The notes: generated from the sequence alone by a model not told the origin. 64,000 nucleotides of DNA from Rhodovulum sp. MB263 (GCF_002073975.1 NZ_CP020384.1:186001-250000); one strand, 5' to 3'. Counted from the first letter of the stretch, positions 35,794-45,183 are shown. Numbers and translations are program-made.

Positions 35794-37974
35794 TCAGTTG
35801 CGCCCGGTGAAGGCGCCCAGCACGCTGCGCAGGATGTTCTCGGCGACATTGCCGCCCTGATCGCTGTCGCCCCTTGCTGCGACCGCCGAAGACGGCTCTT
35901 CCGGGACCAGCATCGGCAGGGGATGCGGCGGCACGCCGTCCTCGACGCGCTGCATGGTCTCGTGCCAGATCTCGGCCGGAAGCCCGCCTCCGGTCACGCC
36001 CCGCAACGGGGTGTTGTCGTCATAGCCCATCCAGACCCCGGCCACGTAATCGGCCGAAAAACCGATGAACCAGGCGTCGCGGGCGGCCGAGGTGGTGCCG
36101 GTCTTGCCCGCGACCTGCCGGTCGGCCAGCTTGGCGCGGTGTCCGGTCCCCGCCTCGACGGCGCGCCACATCATGTAGACAAGGCTGCGGGCCGCGCGCT
36201 CCGAGATCACCCGCTCGCCCATGCCGCCCTCCTGGCCCATCAGCGGCTCGCGGTCGCCTTTCAGCTTCAGTTCGGTCAACCCGTAGGGGGTGACGCTCGA
36301 GCCGCCGTTGAGGATGCCCGCATAGGCGCCGGTCATGTTGATCAGCGTCGATTCCGAGGCGCCCAATGCCAGGGCCGGCCCTTCGGCCAGATCGGCCTGC
36401 AGCCCGAAATCATGCGCGATCCGGCGCACGTTCTCGCGGCCCACGGCCTCGGAAACCTTGACCGCCGGAATGTTCAGCGAATGCTGCAACCCCTCGGTCA
36501 GGGTCACCCGGCCGCGGAAGCGGCGGTCGTAGTTTTCGGGTGAATAGGGCCCCGAACCCGGCACGTTGATGGTATAGGGCTCGTCCACCACGGTCGCATT
36601 GGGCGTGTAGCCGAGATCGAGCGCGGCGGCATAGACGAAGGGCTTGAAGGCCGACCCGGTCTGCCGGAGCGCCATCGTTGCCCGGTTGAACCCGCCGATC
36701 GCCGTCTGGCGGCCGCCGACCATGGCACGGACCGCGCCGTCGGCCGACATCACGATGATGGCCGCCTCGGCCTTCGAGCCCTCCTTGACCTTGGTCTCGA
36801 ACACCTCCTTCAGCGCGCTCTCGGCGGCTTTCTGGATGCGCGGGTCGAAAGTGGTGCGGATGATGACATCCTCGGTGGTGTCGCGGGTCAGGAAGTCGGG
36901 TCCCGCCCCCATCACCCAGTCGGCGAAATATCCGCCCGCGCGGGCTTCGGCGGCTTCGGAGAGCTGCGCCGGGTTGGCCCTGGCAAGGGCCGCCTGCTTG
37001 GGCGTGATATAGCCCTGCTCCTGCATCAGGCCGACGATGAGATTGGCCCGGTCGCGCGAGCGCTTGAGGTTGTTGGTCGGGGCATAGGTGGTGGGCGCCT
37101 TCAACAGCCCCGCCAGCATCGCCGCCTCGGAGATGTTCACCTGGTTCGCGGATTTGCCGAAATAGCGCTGGGCGGCGGCCTCGAAGCCGCGGGTGCCCGC
37201 GCCCAGATAGGCGCGGTTGAGGTAGATCGTCAGGATCTCGTCCTTGGTATACTTGGCCTCCATCGCCATTGCATAGAGCGCCTCCTTGACCTTCCGCCCC
37301 AGCGTGGTGCGGCGGCAGTCGGCCTCGTAGGCGGTCTCGTTCTTCCAGGTCGTCGAATCATAGGGCACGCCGAGACAGAGCAGCTTGGCGGTCTGCTGGG
37401 TGATGGTCGAGCCGCCATTGCCCGAAAGCGGGCCGCGGCCCTCGGAGAGGTTGATGCGGATCGCGCTGGCGATGCCGCGCGGGCTGAGGCCGAAATGGCC
37501 GTAGAAGCGCCGGTCCTCGGTTGCGACCACGGCATTCTTCAGCACCGGGGCGACGGTCGTGGCGGTGATCTGGCCGCCGAACTGCTCGCCGCGCCAGGCG
37601 AAGACCTTGCCGTCGCGGTCGAGCAGGGTCACCGAGCCGCGGTTGCGCCCGTCCAGAAGTGCCGTCATCTCGGGCAGTTGCTGGTAGAAATAGAAGACCG
37701 CGCAGCCAAGCGCGAGCGCGCCCAGAACCGCAAGCCGGATCCCGGTCCCGAGGAGCGAGCGGAACAGTCCGCGAAAGAAGGCCCGGATTGCGCGCAGGAT
37801 CGGATTGCCGCGCCCGGCCCCGCCGCGCCGCCCGCCCCCGCTGCCATTGCGGGATCGGGGCTTGCGGCTGCGCGGCTGCTGCGGCTTGCGTTTCGTCTTC
37901 TTCGGATAGCGCCGATCCGCCACCAGGGGCGGCGGCCTGCGTCCCGTGCTGCCCATAACTGTCGACTGCCTCAT
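35794..37974 (-). CDS. Penicillin-binding protein 1A-type bifunctional synthase
   Basis: A 726-residue class A PBP that polymerises glycan and cross-links peptides in the periplasm. A very basic, Gly/Arg-rich cytoplasmic tail (1-75) precedes the membrane helix (79-98). The glycosyltransferase domain has catalytic Glu153 in ATEDRRFYGH, then GGSTITQQTAK (188-198). The transpeptidase motifs are S441-A-F-K444, S499-L-N501 and K624-T-G. An insertion with two Cys (CLGVPYDSTTWKNETAYEADC in the 200-220 region) is unusual and could form a disulphide. ATG at 37974 is used; Met7 is an alternative. Confidence 0.95.
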   Translation of the reverse strand: MRQSTVMGSTGRRPPPLVADRRYPKKTKRKPQQPRSRKPRSRNGSGGGRRGGAGRGNPILRAIRAFFRGLFRSLLGTGIRLAVLGALALGCAVFYFYQQLPEMTALLDGRNRGSVTLLDRDGKVFAWRGEQFGGQITATTVAPVLKNAVVATEDRRFYGHFGLSPRGIASAIRINLSEGRGPLSGNGGSTITQQTAKLLCLGVPYDSTTWKNETAYEADCRRTTLGRKVKEALYAMAMEAKYTKDEILTIYLNRAYLGAGTRGFEAAAQRYFGKSANQVNISEAAMLAGLLKAPTTYAPTNNLKRSRDRANLIVGLMQEQGYITPKQAALARANPAQLSEAAEARAGGYFADWVMGAGPDFLTRDTTEDVIIRTTFDPRIQKAAESALKEVFETKVKEGSKAEAAIIVMSADGAVRAMVGGRQTAIGGFNRATMALRQTGSAFKPFVYAAALDLGYTPNATVVDEPYTINVPGSGPYSPENYDRRFRGRVTLTEGLQHSLNIPAVKVSEAVGRENVRRIAHDFGLQADLAEGPALALGASESTLINMTGAYAGILNGGSSVTPYGLTELKLKGDREPLMGQEGGMGERVISERAARSLVYMMWRAVEAGTGHRAKLADRQVAGKTGTTSAARDAWFIGFSADYVAGVWMGYDDNTPLRGVTGGGLPAEIWHETMQRVEDGVPPHPLPMLVPEEPSSAVAARGDSDQGGNVAENILRSVLGAFTGRN

Positions 37975-38062
37975 TTGCCTTTTCGCGGCACCTTATCCCG
38001 GCCGCGCCGGATTGTGGAGGTCGAAGGCGTCATGTGACCGGTCCGCGAATTGCCTTAAAAAA

Positions 38063-38101
38063 GTGCACTTACCCTGATCTGTGCAAAAGTTGTGCAACAA
38101 C
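38063..38101 (+). promoter_or_regulatory. Inverted repeats upstream of glnK
   Basis: TGCAC (38064-38068) and GTGCA (38081-38085) form a 22-bp dyad, followed by GTTGT-GCA-ACAAC (38089-38101). They lie 117-155 bases before glnK and could bind a nitrogen regulator. The spacing does not fit the 17-bp NtrC consensus, so the assignment is open. Confidence 0.3.
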
Positions 38102-38217
38102 TCTCGTTTTGCGACCGGTTTGCGGCCTCGATCCGCTTGTCTCACGGCGGTTTCGCGGCCCTTCCTTGCCTCTGTGGAAACCCGCAGGGGCGACCTGCTC
38201 AACGGAAGGGGCACAAC

Positions 38218-38556
38218 GTGAAACTCATCATTGCTGCAATCAAGCCGTTCAAGCTGGAGGAGGTGAGGGAAGCTCTCACCGCAATCGGCGTGCGCGGCAT
38301 GATGGTGACCGAGATAAAGGGGTTCGGATCGCAGTCCGGACATACCGAGATCTATCGCGGTGCGGAATATGCCGTGAATTTCGTTCCCAAGGTGAAGCTC
38401 GAAATCGTGGTGACCTCGGCCATGGCCGATCAGGTCGTCGAGACCATCGCCAAGACCGCCAAGACCGACAAGATCGGCGACGGCAAGATCTTCGTTCTGG
38501 ACGTGAACCAGGCGGTGCGGGTCCGGACCGGAGAAACCAACGAAGACGCGGTGTGA
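38218..38556 (+). CDS. glnK: PII-type nitrogen regulatory protein
   Basis: A 112-residue PII signalling protein. The uridylylation site is Tyr51 in the T-loop (GHTEIYRGAEY), and the C-terminal GDGKIFVLDV region with RVRTGE binds ATP and 2-oxoglutarate. The GTG start at 38218 follows GGAAGGGG. Because amtB lies 33 bases downstream, this is the GlnK paralogue, which plugs the ammonium channel under nitrogen sufficiency. The gene pair is likely cotranscribed and nitrogen-regulated. Confidence 0.95.
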   Translation: MKLIIAAIKPFKLEEVREALTAIGVRGMMVTEIKGFGSQSGHTEIYRGAEYAVNFVPKVKLEIVVTSAMADQVVETIAKTAKTDKIGDGKIFVLDVNQAVRVRTGETNEDAV

Positions 38557-38589
38557 CGCGGACGTATCAGGGATAGAGAGACAACGAAA

Positions 38590-39921
38590 ATGGCGAATAT
38601 CAAACATATTCTCGGCCTTTCGGCGCTGACCGCGACGGCCGCGGCGCTTCCGGCGCTGGCTCAGGAGGTCGCCGAGGCCGCACCGATCATGGACAAGGGC
38701 GACACCGCCTGGATGATGACTGCGACCATCCTCGTCCTGTTCATGACCATGCCGGGCATCGCGCTGTTCTACGGCGGCCTCGTGCGCCAGAAGAACATGC
38801 TGTCGGTACTGATGCAGAGCACGCTGATCGCCGGCATGATGATGGTGATCTGGGTGTTCTGGGGCTATTCCTTCGCCTTCGGCGGCGGCACCTCGCCGTT
38901 CTGGGGCGGCTTCGGCAAGCTGTTCCTGTCGGGCGTCACCGTCGATTCGACTGCCGCGACCTTCACCGATGGCGTCGTCATCCCCGAATATGTCTTCATC
39001 GCGTTCCAGATGACCTTCGCCGTCATCACGCCCGCGCTGATCGTCGGTGCCTTCGCGGAACGCATGAAATTCTCGGCCGTGCTGCTGTTCGTCGCTCTGT
39101 GGACGACCTTCTGCTATTTCCCGATCGCCCACATGGTCTGGGACGGCGCGGGCCTCTTGTACAACCTCGGCGCTCTCGATTTCGCGGGCGGCACCGTGGT
39201 GCACATCAATGCCGGTATCGCGGCCCTGGTCGGCGCGATCCTGATCGGGCCGCGCATCGGCCTCGGCAAGGAAAACATGGCGCCCCATTCGATGACCCTG
39301 ACCATGGTCGGTGCCTCGATGCTGTGGATCGGCTGGTTCGGCTTCAATGCCGGGTCGAATCTCGAAGCCAATGCCTTCACCGGCCTGCCCTTCATCAACA
39401 CTTTCGTGGCGACCGCCGCCGCCATCCTGTCCTGGTCCGCCGTCGAGGGCCTGACCCGCGGCAAGGCCTCGATGCTGGGGGCCGCCTCGGGCATGGTCGC
39501 GGGCCTCGTCGCCATTACGCCCGCCTGTGGCCAGCTCGGCCCGGTCGGCGCCATCATCCTCGGCTTCGCCGTGTCGCCGATCTGCTACTTCTTCGTGTCG
39601 ACTGTGAAGACCAAGTTCGGCTATGACGACAGCCTCGACGTCTTCGGCGTGCATGGCGTGGGCGGTATCGTCGGTGCCCTGGGCACCGGTCTGCTGGGCA
39701 GCGAGGCGCTGGGCGGCCAGGGCTTTGCCGAGGGTGTCGGCACGATCGGCCAGACCATCATCCAGGCCGAGGCCGTGCTCGTGACCATCGTCTGGTGCGC
39801 CGTCGTCTCGCTGATCGCCTACAAGATCGTCGACATGATCGTGGGCCTGCGGGTCGATACCGACAGCGAACGTCAGGGCCTCGATCTCACCAGCCACGGC
39901 GAGGCGGCCTATCACAGCTGA
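38590..39921 (+). CDS. amtB: Ammonium transporter
   Basis: A 443-residue Amt channel. A cleavable N-terminal segment (about 1-24) is followed by DTAWMMTATILVLFMTMPGIALFYGG (26-51 region) and eleven membrane helices. The conserved pore histidines lie in FPIAHMVWDG and DVFGVHGVGGIVGAL. It takes up ammonium at low external concentration and is gated by GlnK. It lies directly after glnK and ends with a terminator. Confidence 0.96.
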   Translation: MANIKHILGLSALTATAAALPALAQEVAEAAPIMDKGDTAWMMTATILVLFMTMPGIALFYGGLVRQKNMLSVLMQSTLIAGMMMVIWVFWGYSFAFGGGTSPFWGGFGKLFLSGVTVDSTAATFTDGVVIPEYVFIAFQMTFAVITPALIVGAFAERMKFSAVLLFVALWTTFCYFPIAHMVWDGAGLLYNLGALDFAGGTVVHINAGIAALVGAILIGPRIGLGKENMAPHSMTLTMVGASMLWIGWFGFNAGSNLEANAFTGLPFINTFVATAAAILSWSAVEGLTRGKASMLGAASGMVAGLVAITPACGQLGPVGAIILGFAVSPICYFFVSTVKTKFGYDDSLDVFGVHGVGGIVGALGTGLLGSEALGGQGFAEGVGTIGQTIIQAEAVLVTIVWCAVVSLIAYKIVDMIVGLRVDTDSERQGLDLTSHGEAAYHS

Positions 39922-39947
39922 GCCGGACGCCCTGGGGTGGAAATGCG

Positions 39948-39979
39948 AACGGCGGGGAGTTCCCCGCCGTTTCCTTTTG
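39948..39979 (+). terminator. Rho-independent terminator after amtB
   Basis: AACGGCGGGG (39948-39957) pairs with CCCCGCCGTT (39962-39971) around AGTT, followed by TCCTTTT. It lies 27 bases after the amtB stop. Confidence 0.88.
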
Positions 39980-40015
39980 TGCCTTTGCTGCCCGGTGCCT
40001 GTGTTCTGGGGCCTG

Positions 40016-41200
40016 TCAGAGCCCGGCGGCCAGCATCGCCCCGGCGACTTTCGGGATGTTGGTTTCCGACAGTCCGGCGAGGTTGATCCGCCCGTCGCCG
40101 ATCACATAGACGCCATGGGTCTCGCGCATCATTGCGACCTGATCAGGGGTCGCACCGATCAGCGAGAACAGCCCCTTCTGACCGGCAAGGAAGGCAAAGC
40201 GGTCCGACCCGCTGGTTTCGCGCAACCTGTCGGCCAGCGTCCGGCGCAGGGTGTCGATCCGGCTGCGCATGGTCTCGAGCTCGGCCGCCCAGTCGGCCCG
40301 CAAAGCGGCATCGCCGAGGATCGCGGTCACCACGCGGGCGCCGTGATCGGGGGGGAAAGCGAAATTCTGGCGGTTGAGGTTCGAGAGGTTCCCCCGCACC
40401 AGATCGCGCGCCGTCTGATCGGGCGTCAGCGCCAGTACCGCTCCCACGCGTTCGCGGTACAGCCCGAAATTCTTCGAGCAGCTGACCGAGATCAGCATCT
40501 CGGGCAGGGCCCCTGCCAGCAGCCGCAGCCCGGCGGCATCGGCCTCTAGCCCGTCCCCGAAGCCCAGATAGGCCAGATCGACCAGCGGCAGCGCGCCGGT
40601 GCGGCCGAGGATCTCGGCAATCGCGGCCCAGTCCGCCGGCGTCAGCTCGGCCCCGGTGGGGTTGTGGCAGCAGCCATGCAGGATCACCACATCGCCCGGG
40701 CCGGTGGTCTCGAGATCGGCCAGCAGGCCCGTGATGTCGAGCGCATGGGCCTCGGCATCGTAATAGCGGTAGGCCGCCTCGCCGAGCCCCAGGAAATTGA
40801 CGATGGCGGCATGGTTGGGCCAGGAGGGCGCCGGGATGAAGACCCGCGCCTTGCGATCGGCGAGGCGCACCAGCTCCAGCGCCTGCCGCACCGCGCCGGT
40901 GCCGCCCGGCGTCGCCACCGCGGCGACGCGGTCCGCAGGCAGGGCCTCGCCCAGGACCAGCGTCCGGATCGCGTCGAGAAAGGCCGGATCGCCCTCGATG
41001 CCCACATAGGCCTTGCTGTCCTGGGTCCGCCACAGGGTTTCCTCGGCGGCCTTGACCGCCCGCATCACCGGGGTCCGGCCCTGGGCATCGCGATAGACGC
41101 CGACGCCAAGGTCGATCTTCTCGGCGCGCGGATCGGCGCGGAACTGCTGCATCAGCCCGATGATCTTGTCGGGGCTTTGCGGAGAAAGGCGGGTCAGCAT
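40016..41200 (-). CDS. Aspartate/aromatic amino acid aminotransferase
   Basis: A 394-residue class I aminotransferase of the AspC/TyrB type. The PLP lysine is Lys243 in SVSCSKNFGLYRERVG. Other family blocks are DLGVGVYRDAQGRTPVM, HGCCHNPTGAELT and RINLAGLSETN. It exchanges amino groups between aspartate or aromatic amino acids and 2-oxoglutarate. ATG at 41200 lies inside the end of the upstream sulfurtransferase gene (7-bp overlap), which makes cotranslation likely. Confidence 0.93.
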   Translation of the reverse strand: MLTRLSPQSPDKIIGLMQQFRADPRAEKIDLGVGVYRDAQGRTPVMRAVKAAEETLWRTQDSKAYVGIEGDPAFLDAIRTLVLGEALPADRVAAVATPGGTGAVRQALELVRLADRKARVFIPAPSWPNHAAIVNFLGLGEAAYRYYDAEAHALDITGLLADLETTGPGDVVILHGCCHNPTGAELTPADWAAIAEILGRTGALPLVDLAYLGFGDGLEADAAGLRLLAGALPEMLISVSCSKNFGLYRERVGAVLALTPDQTARDLVRGNLSNLNRQNFAFPPDHGARVVTAILGDAALRADWAAELETMRSRIDTLRRTLADRLRETSGSDRFAFLAGQKGLFSLIGATPDQVAMMRETHGVYVIGDGRINLAGLSETNIPKVAGAMLAAGL

Positions 41201-42057
41201 CGTGCAGGTCCCGTCTCGACCGGAAGATCGCCATACATGCCCCATTCCGACCACGAGCCGTCATAGAGCGAATGGGTGCGATGCCCGATCACCTCGAGCG
41301 CGAGGCTGAGGATGGCGGCGGTCACGCCCGAGCCGCAGGAGGTGATGACCGGCTTTCGCAGGTCCACCCCGGCGGCCTCGAAGACCGCACGCAGTGCCTC
41401 GGGGCTTTTCATCGTGCCATCGGCATTCAGCAAGCTGGCGAAGGGGACGTTCTTCGAGCCCGGAATATGGCCCGGGCGCAGCCCCGGCCGCGGCTCGGGA
41501 TCGGTCCCCTCGAAGCGCGAGGGCCCGCGGGCATCGATGATCTCGTAATCGCCGAGCTTCGAGGCGGCGGCGACCTGGGTCACGTCCTTGACCAGCCCGG
41601 CCTGGCGCTGCACCGTCATGTGGCGGTCGCGCACGACCGGCGGCATGTCCTCGACCGGGCGCTCCTCGGCCCGCCATTTCGGCAGGCCCCCGTCCAGCAC
41701 CGCGATGTCGGTCTTGCCCATCAGCCGGAAGGTCCACCAGACCCGGGCGGCAGAGAACAGCCCGGCGCCGTCATAGACCACGACCTGATGGCCATCGCCC
41801 ACGCCCATGGCGCGCATCCGGCTGATGAACTTCTCGGGCGGCGGCACCATATGCGGCAGGTCCGAGCGCTGGTCGGAAATCTCGTCGATATCGAAGAAGC
41901 GCGCGCCGGGGATATGGGCCTCCTGATACTCGGCACGAGGATCGCGGCCCGAGCCGGGAAGATACCAGGAGGCATCGAGGATCCTGAGATCGGGATCGTT
42001 CAGATGCGCCGCAAGCCAGTCGGTCGAGACCAGCGTTTTCGGATCGTCGTAGCTCAT
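41194..42057 (-). CDS. sseA: 3-mercaptopyruvate / thiosulfate sulfurtransferase
   Basis: A 287-residue protein of two rhodanese domains. Catalytic Cys241 is in the loop CGSGVTA, the form typical of 3-mercaptopyruvate sulfurtransferase. SWYLPGSGRDPRAEY and HIPGARFFDID mark the inactive N-terminal domain. It moves sulfur from 3-mercaptopyruvate to acceptors; the coupled downstream aminotransferase could supply that keto acid from cysteine, which is an inference. GGAGGGGGAGG precedes the ATG at 42057. Confidence 0.93.
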   Translation of the reverse strand: MSYDDPKTLVSTDWLAAHLNDPDLRILDASWYLPGSGRDPRAEYQEAHIPGARFFDIDEISDQRSDLPHMVPPPEKFISRMRAMGVGDGHQVVVYDGAGLFSAARVWWTFRLMGKTDIAVLDGGLPKWRAEERPVEDMPPVVRDRHMTVQRQAGLVKDVTQVAAASKLGDYEIIDARGPSRFEGTDPEPRPGLRPGHIPGSKNVPFASLLNADGTMKSPEALRAVFEAAGVDLRKPVITSCGSGVTAAILSLALEVIGHRTHSLYDGSWSEWGMYGDLPVETGPARC

Positions 42058-42124
42058 GACCTCCCCCTCCGGCTGCGCAGACACCGTTTTCCTTAGAACG
42101 GCGCCAGAGCCGAGGCAAGGCGGG

Positions 42125-42601
42125 TCAGCCGTGATCCTTCAAAAGCCGGGCCTTCTGCCGCTGCCAGTCGCGCTTGGCCTCGGTCTCGCGCTTGTCCTGG
42201 GTCTTCTTGCCCTTGGCGATGCCGATCTTCAGCTTCACCAGCCCCTTGTGGTTGAAATACAGCACCAGCGGCACCAGCGTGAACCCCTTGCGCTGGGTAT
42301 CGGACCAGAGCCTGGCCAGATCCTTGCGGCTGACCAGAAGCTTGCGCTTGCGGCGTTCCTCATGGCCCCAGGTCCGGGCCTGCTCGAAAGGCGGGACATA
42401 GCCGTTGACCAGCCACAGCTCGCCATCCTCGACCGAGGCATAGCTCTCGGCGATGTTGGCGCCGTTCTCGCGCAGCGACTTGACCTCGGAACCCTGCAGC
42501 ACGATCCCGCATTCGAGGTCGTCCTCGATGGCGTAATCGTAGCGGGCCCGCCGGTTCTCGGCGATCACCTTGTAATTCGGATCTGTCTTCGCTTTGGCCA
42601 T
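42125..42601 (-). CDS. smpB: SsrA-binding protein
   Basis: A 158-residue SmpB, which carries tmRNA to stalled ribosomes for trans-translation. Family blocks are [42 protein letters not shown] and the basic C-terminal tail [18 protein letters not shown] that enters the mRNA channel. The ATG at 42601 gives the standard N-terminus [11 protein letters not shown]. No ssrA gene was seen next to it. Confidence 0.96.
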   Translation of the reverse strand: MAKAKTDPNYKVIAENRRARYDYAIEDDLECGIVLQGSEVKSLRENGANIAESYASVEDGELWLVNGYVPPFEQARTWGHEERRKRKLLVSRKDLARLWSDTQRKGFTLVPLVLYFNHKGLVKLKIGIAKGKKTQDKRETEAKRDWQRQKARLLKDHG

Positions 42602-43186
42602 GGTGGAGGCGATATAGGCTATCGCGGTCCGGCTTGAAAGGGCGCGCATCCGTCCTCAAGGCGGCTGTCGCATTTCGCGAAGGGGCGGGACGGGGCTATC
42701 GGCGGCGGTCTTTCGCTGCTGGAACGGCACCGCATCCCGGCCGGGCGCGCCGCTTCCGGGGCCGACGCGTGCCGGCCTCCCGGACAGGGCGCCCCGGCCC
42801 GCGCGGCTCTCCAGCCGCAGGCATGGCTGCCGGACGTGACGCAAGGTCATGGCCGTCGGTTCTTAGAAGGCATCTCAAATTTGATCATAATTATTCCCGA
42901 TCAAAGTCCGAATCGACGTGCCATATGGCGGTCATGGATCGACGTGGTGTTGCCGATCCTGTGTAGAGGGCCGCGTATCTGGCCCTGTAACGGGTGCAAT
43001 GTTACTTGGGGCGCGCCATGTGAATGGTGGCAGACGGTTGGTGTGACCGGCGCGCCCCAAGGGTTTCCTCCCGCCTTTCCGAATCGCGCCTCGGATTGAT
43101 CCGCTCCCGTTCCGGGCTAGCTCGAGTCCGGAGGCCGGTCCGGCCAACCGGATCGTCCGTCGGAATGCACTGGAAGGGAGGACCCC
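42602..43186. other. Intergenic region with inverted repeats
   Basis: No gene is supported in these 585 bases. It contains an AT-rich island with TTTGATC (42880-42886) and its inverse GATCAAA (42899-42905), and a 12-bp inverted repeat at 43006-43060. A good GGAAGGGAGG site precedes the DUF4399 gene. The AT-rich part may be a promoter. Confidence 0.5.
43006..43060. repeat. 12-bp perfect inverted repeat upstream of DUF4399 gene
   Basis: TTGGGGCGCGCC (43006-43017) and GGCGCGCCCCAA (43049-43060) are exact inverse copies, 31 bases apart. The structure lies about 130 bases before the start of the next gene. Confidence 0.85.
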
Positions 43187-43639
43187 ATGCACGCTCGCCC
43201 CGCCGTTTCATTCGTTGTCCCGTCTCTGGCATTCGCCGCGCTGACGGCATTTGCGCTGCCCGCGCTGGCAGAGGATCCCCGCACGCCTTCGCCCGAGGGG
43301 GCACGGGTGTTCATCATCAGCCCCGAAGACGGTGCCACGGTCTCGTCGCCGGTGACGGTGGTCTTCGGCATCGAGGGCATGGAGGTCGTGCCGGCCGGCA
43401 CCGACGCCCCCGCCAGCGGCCATCACCACCTGATCGTCGATCTGCCGCAGGACGAGGTCGATGTCGCGCATGCGATCCCCGCCGACGATCATCACATCCA
43501 TTTCGGCGGCGGCCAGACCGAGACCACGGTCGAGCTCGCGCCCGGCAAGCATCGCCTCTGGCTGCTTCTGGGCGACGCGAACCATGTGCCGCATGACCCG
43601 CCGGTGATGTCCGAGCCGATCGAGGTGACGGTCGAATAG
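43187..43639 (+). CDS. DUF4399 family secreted protein
   Basis: A 150-residue protein with a signal peptide (1-28, ending ALPALA) and a DUF4399 domain: ARVFIISPEDGATVSSPVTV, GHHHLIVD, HIHFGGGQTETTVEL and GKHRLWLLLGD. The clustered histidines suggest metal binding in the periplasm, which is an inference. The function is unknown. It ends 3 bases from the convergent trmO stop. Confidence 0.88.
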   Translation: MHARPAVSFVVPSLAFAALTAFALPALAEDPRTPSPEGARVFIISPEDGATVSSPVTVVFGIEGMEVVPAGTDAPASGHHHLIVDLPQDEVDVAHAIPADDHHIHFGGGQTETTVELAPGKHRLWLLLGDANHVPHDPPVMSEPIEVTVE

Positions 43640-43642
43640 GGC

Positions 43643-44113
43643 TCAGCCGGTTTCGCCGGGCGGCAGGTCGATCGAGGCCAGCCAGGGCTTGATGTCGAGC
43701 AGAGGCGTGCCGTCGTAACAGTCGAGCGCATCGACCTCTACCCGACCGGCCCCGGCGTCGAGCGCGGTGATCCTGACCGTCGACTGGCTGATCGTGTTGG
43801 GCCGGTTCGGCGAGCGCAGGGCGAAGCTGCCGCGCGGACCGTCGACATGGCGGGGCGCCTGCACCAGAAGATCACGCCGCGCCCGGTCCATCCAGTACAG
43901 CAGGATAACCGGTTGGCCGACAGAAAGCCCCTTCAGCGCCGGGGCGAAGGCCGGGTCGATCTCGAGGGTGGCGGGCGCGCCCCGTTCGCGCGCCCGGCAG
44001 ATATTCCTCGGGCAATCCTCTGGCCCCCAGGGGGTCCGGGCCCGGCCGATGACGCGCAGCGCCGGGCCCTCGGCGGGGCCAAGATCCCCGGCCACCACCT
44101 CGCCCGGGCGCAA
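43643..44113 (-). CDS. trmO: tRNA (N6-threonylcarbamoyladenosine37-N6)-methyltransferase
   Basis: A 156-residue TrmO/TsaA (YaeB) protein. The diagnostic block is GSFALRSPNRPNTISQSTVRI, followed by VDALDCYDGTPLLDIKPWL. It methylates t6A37 in some tRNAs using SAM. No ATG is available; TTG at 44113 with AAGGGG ten bases upstream is the best start. The reading frame is the same as that of dapA and separated from it only by the dapA TGA and ten sense codons that include a 16-bp duplication. Confidence 0.87.
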   Translation of the reverse strand: MRPGEVVAGDLGPAEGPALRVIGRARTPWGPEDCPRNICRARERGAPATLEIDPAFAPALKGLSVGQPVILLYWMDRARRDLLVQAPRHVDGPRGSFALRSPNRPNTISQSTVRITALDAGAGRVEVDALDCYDGTPLLDIKPWLASIDLPPGETG

Positions 44114-44124
44114 CTCGTCCGGCC

Positions 44125-44156
44125 CCTTCAGTTCAGCAGGCCTTCAGTTCAGCAGG
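44125..44156. repeat. 16-bp tandem duplication at the dapA 3' end
   Basis: CCTTCAGTTCAGCAGG occurs twice without a gap (44125-44140 and 44141-44156). The upstream copy, as dapA is read, encodes the last DapA residues and stop; the other copy forms the spacer to trmO. Confidence 0.95.
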
Positions 44157-45019
44157 CCGGCATGGCGCATTGCGGCGTCGATCCGATCCTTCGTGCCCTG
44201 GGTCAGCCCGACCAGCGGCGAGCGGACCTCGTCGCTGCACTTGCCGAGCCGCGACAGCGCGTATTTCGCCGCGGCAACGCCGGGTTCGAGGAAGATCGCG
44301 ATATGCAGCGGCATCAGACGGTCCTGCAGCTCCAGTGCCTTCGCGTAGTCGCCCGCAAGCGTCGCCTCCTGGAACTCGGCGCAAAGCCGCGGCGCCACAT
44401 TCGCGGTGACCGAGATGCAGCCCCGCCCGCCATGGGCGTTGAAGCCCAGCGCGGTGCCGTCCTCGCCCGAAATCTGCACGAAATCGGGGCCGCAGGTGAT
44501 CCGCTGTTTCGGCACCCGGGCCAGATCGCCGGTCGCGTCCTTGACGCCGATGATGCGCGGCAGTTTCGCCAGCTCGCCCATGGTCTCGGGGGTCATGTCG
44601 ACGACCGAGCGGCCGGGGATGTTGTAGATGATGATCGGCAGGGTGCAGCAATCATGCAGCTCGGTGAAATGCCGGATCATGCCGGCCTGGGTCGGCTTGT
44701 TGTAGTAGGGCGTGACCACCAGCGCGGCATCGGCCCCGACCTCTTCGGCATATTGCATGAAGCGCACCGCCTCGGCGGTGTTGTTCGAGCCCGCGCCGGC
44801 CACCACCGGCACCCGGCCGTCGACGGTCTTCACCACTGCCGCGATCACCGCCTCGTGTTCGGCATGGGTCAGGGTCGGGCTTTCGCCGGTGGTGCCGACG
44901 GGCACGAAGCCGTGGCTGCCTTCGGCCAGCTGCCAGTCGACAAGACGCTTGAGCGTGTCGAAATCCACCGCGCCGTCCTTGAACGGCGTCACCAGGGCTG
45001 GAAGGGACCCTTGTATCAT
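44144..45019 (-). CDS. dapA: 4-hydroxy-tetrahydrodipicolinate synthase
   Basis: A 291-residue DapA that condenses pyruvate with aspartate semialdehyde in lysine and diaminopimelate synthesis. The Schiff-base lysine is Lys160 in [10 protein letters not shown], Tyr132 lies in [10 protein letters not shown], and GTTGESPTL supplies the substrate-binding Thr pair. AGGAG precedes the ATG at 45019. Its stop is followed in the same frame by trmO. Confidence 0.97.
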   Translation of the reverse strand: MIQGSLPALVTPFKDGAVDFDTLKRLVDWQLAEGSHGFVPVGTTGESPTLTHAEHEAVIAAVVKTVDGRVPVVAGAGSNNTAEAVRFMQYAEEVGADAALVVTPYYNKPTQAGMIRHFTELHDCCTLPIIIYNIPGRSVVDMTPETMGELAKLPRIIGVKDATGDLARVPKQRITCGPDFVQISGEDGTALGFNAHGGRGCISVTANVAPRLCAEFQEATLAGDYAKALELQDRLMPLHIAIFLEPGVAAAKYALSRLGKCSDEVRSPLVGLTQGTKDRIDAAMRHAGLLN

Positions 45020-45183
45020 GACACGCTCCTTATCACTTGTGTGTTTCATCGGGGCGCGAGTCGCGCGCCCGCGCAGCGCGCCGGACCCTATAGCGTCGGC
45101 GGGCCGTTGCCAAGTTTGTGAATCGCCTGCATGGAGCACCGTGTGAGACCTTTCCCCTCCCTTCTTGCCGAACCGGTTCCGAC

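Noticed and set aside
38063-38101. A canonical NtrC site and sigma-54 promoter before glnK
   Set aside because: The dyad spacing is 22 bp, not 17, and no convincing TGGCAC-N5-TTGCA element was seen. It is kept only as a low-confidence regulatory region.
42880-42905. An FNR-type box
   Set aside because: TTGAT and ATCAA half-sites are present but separated by far more than the required four bases.
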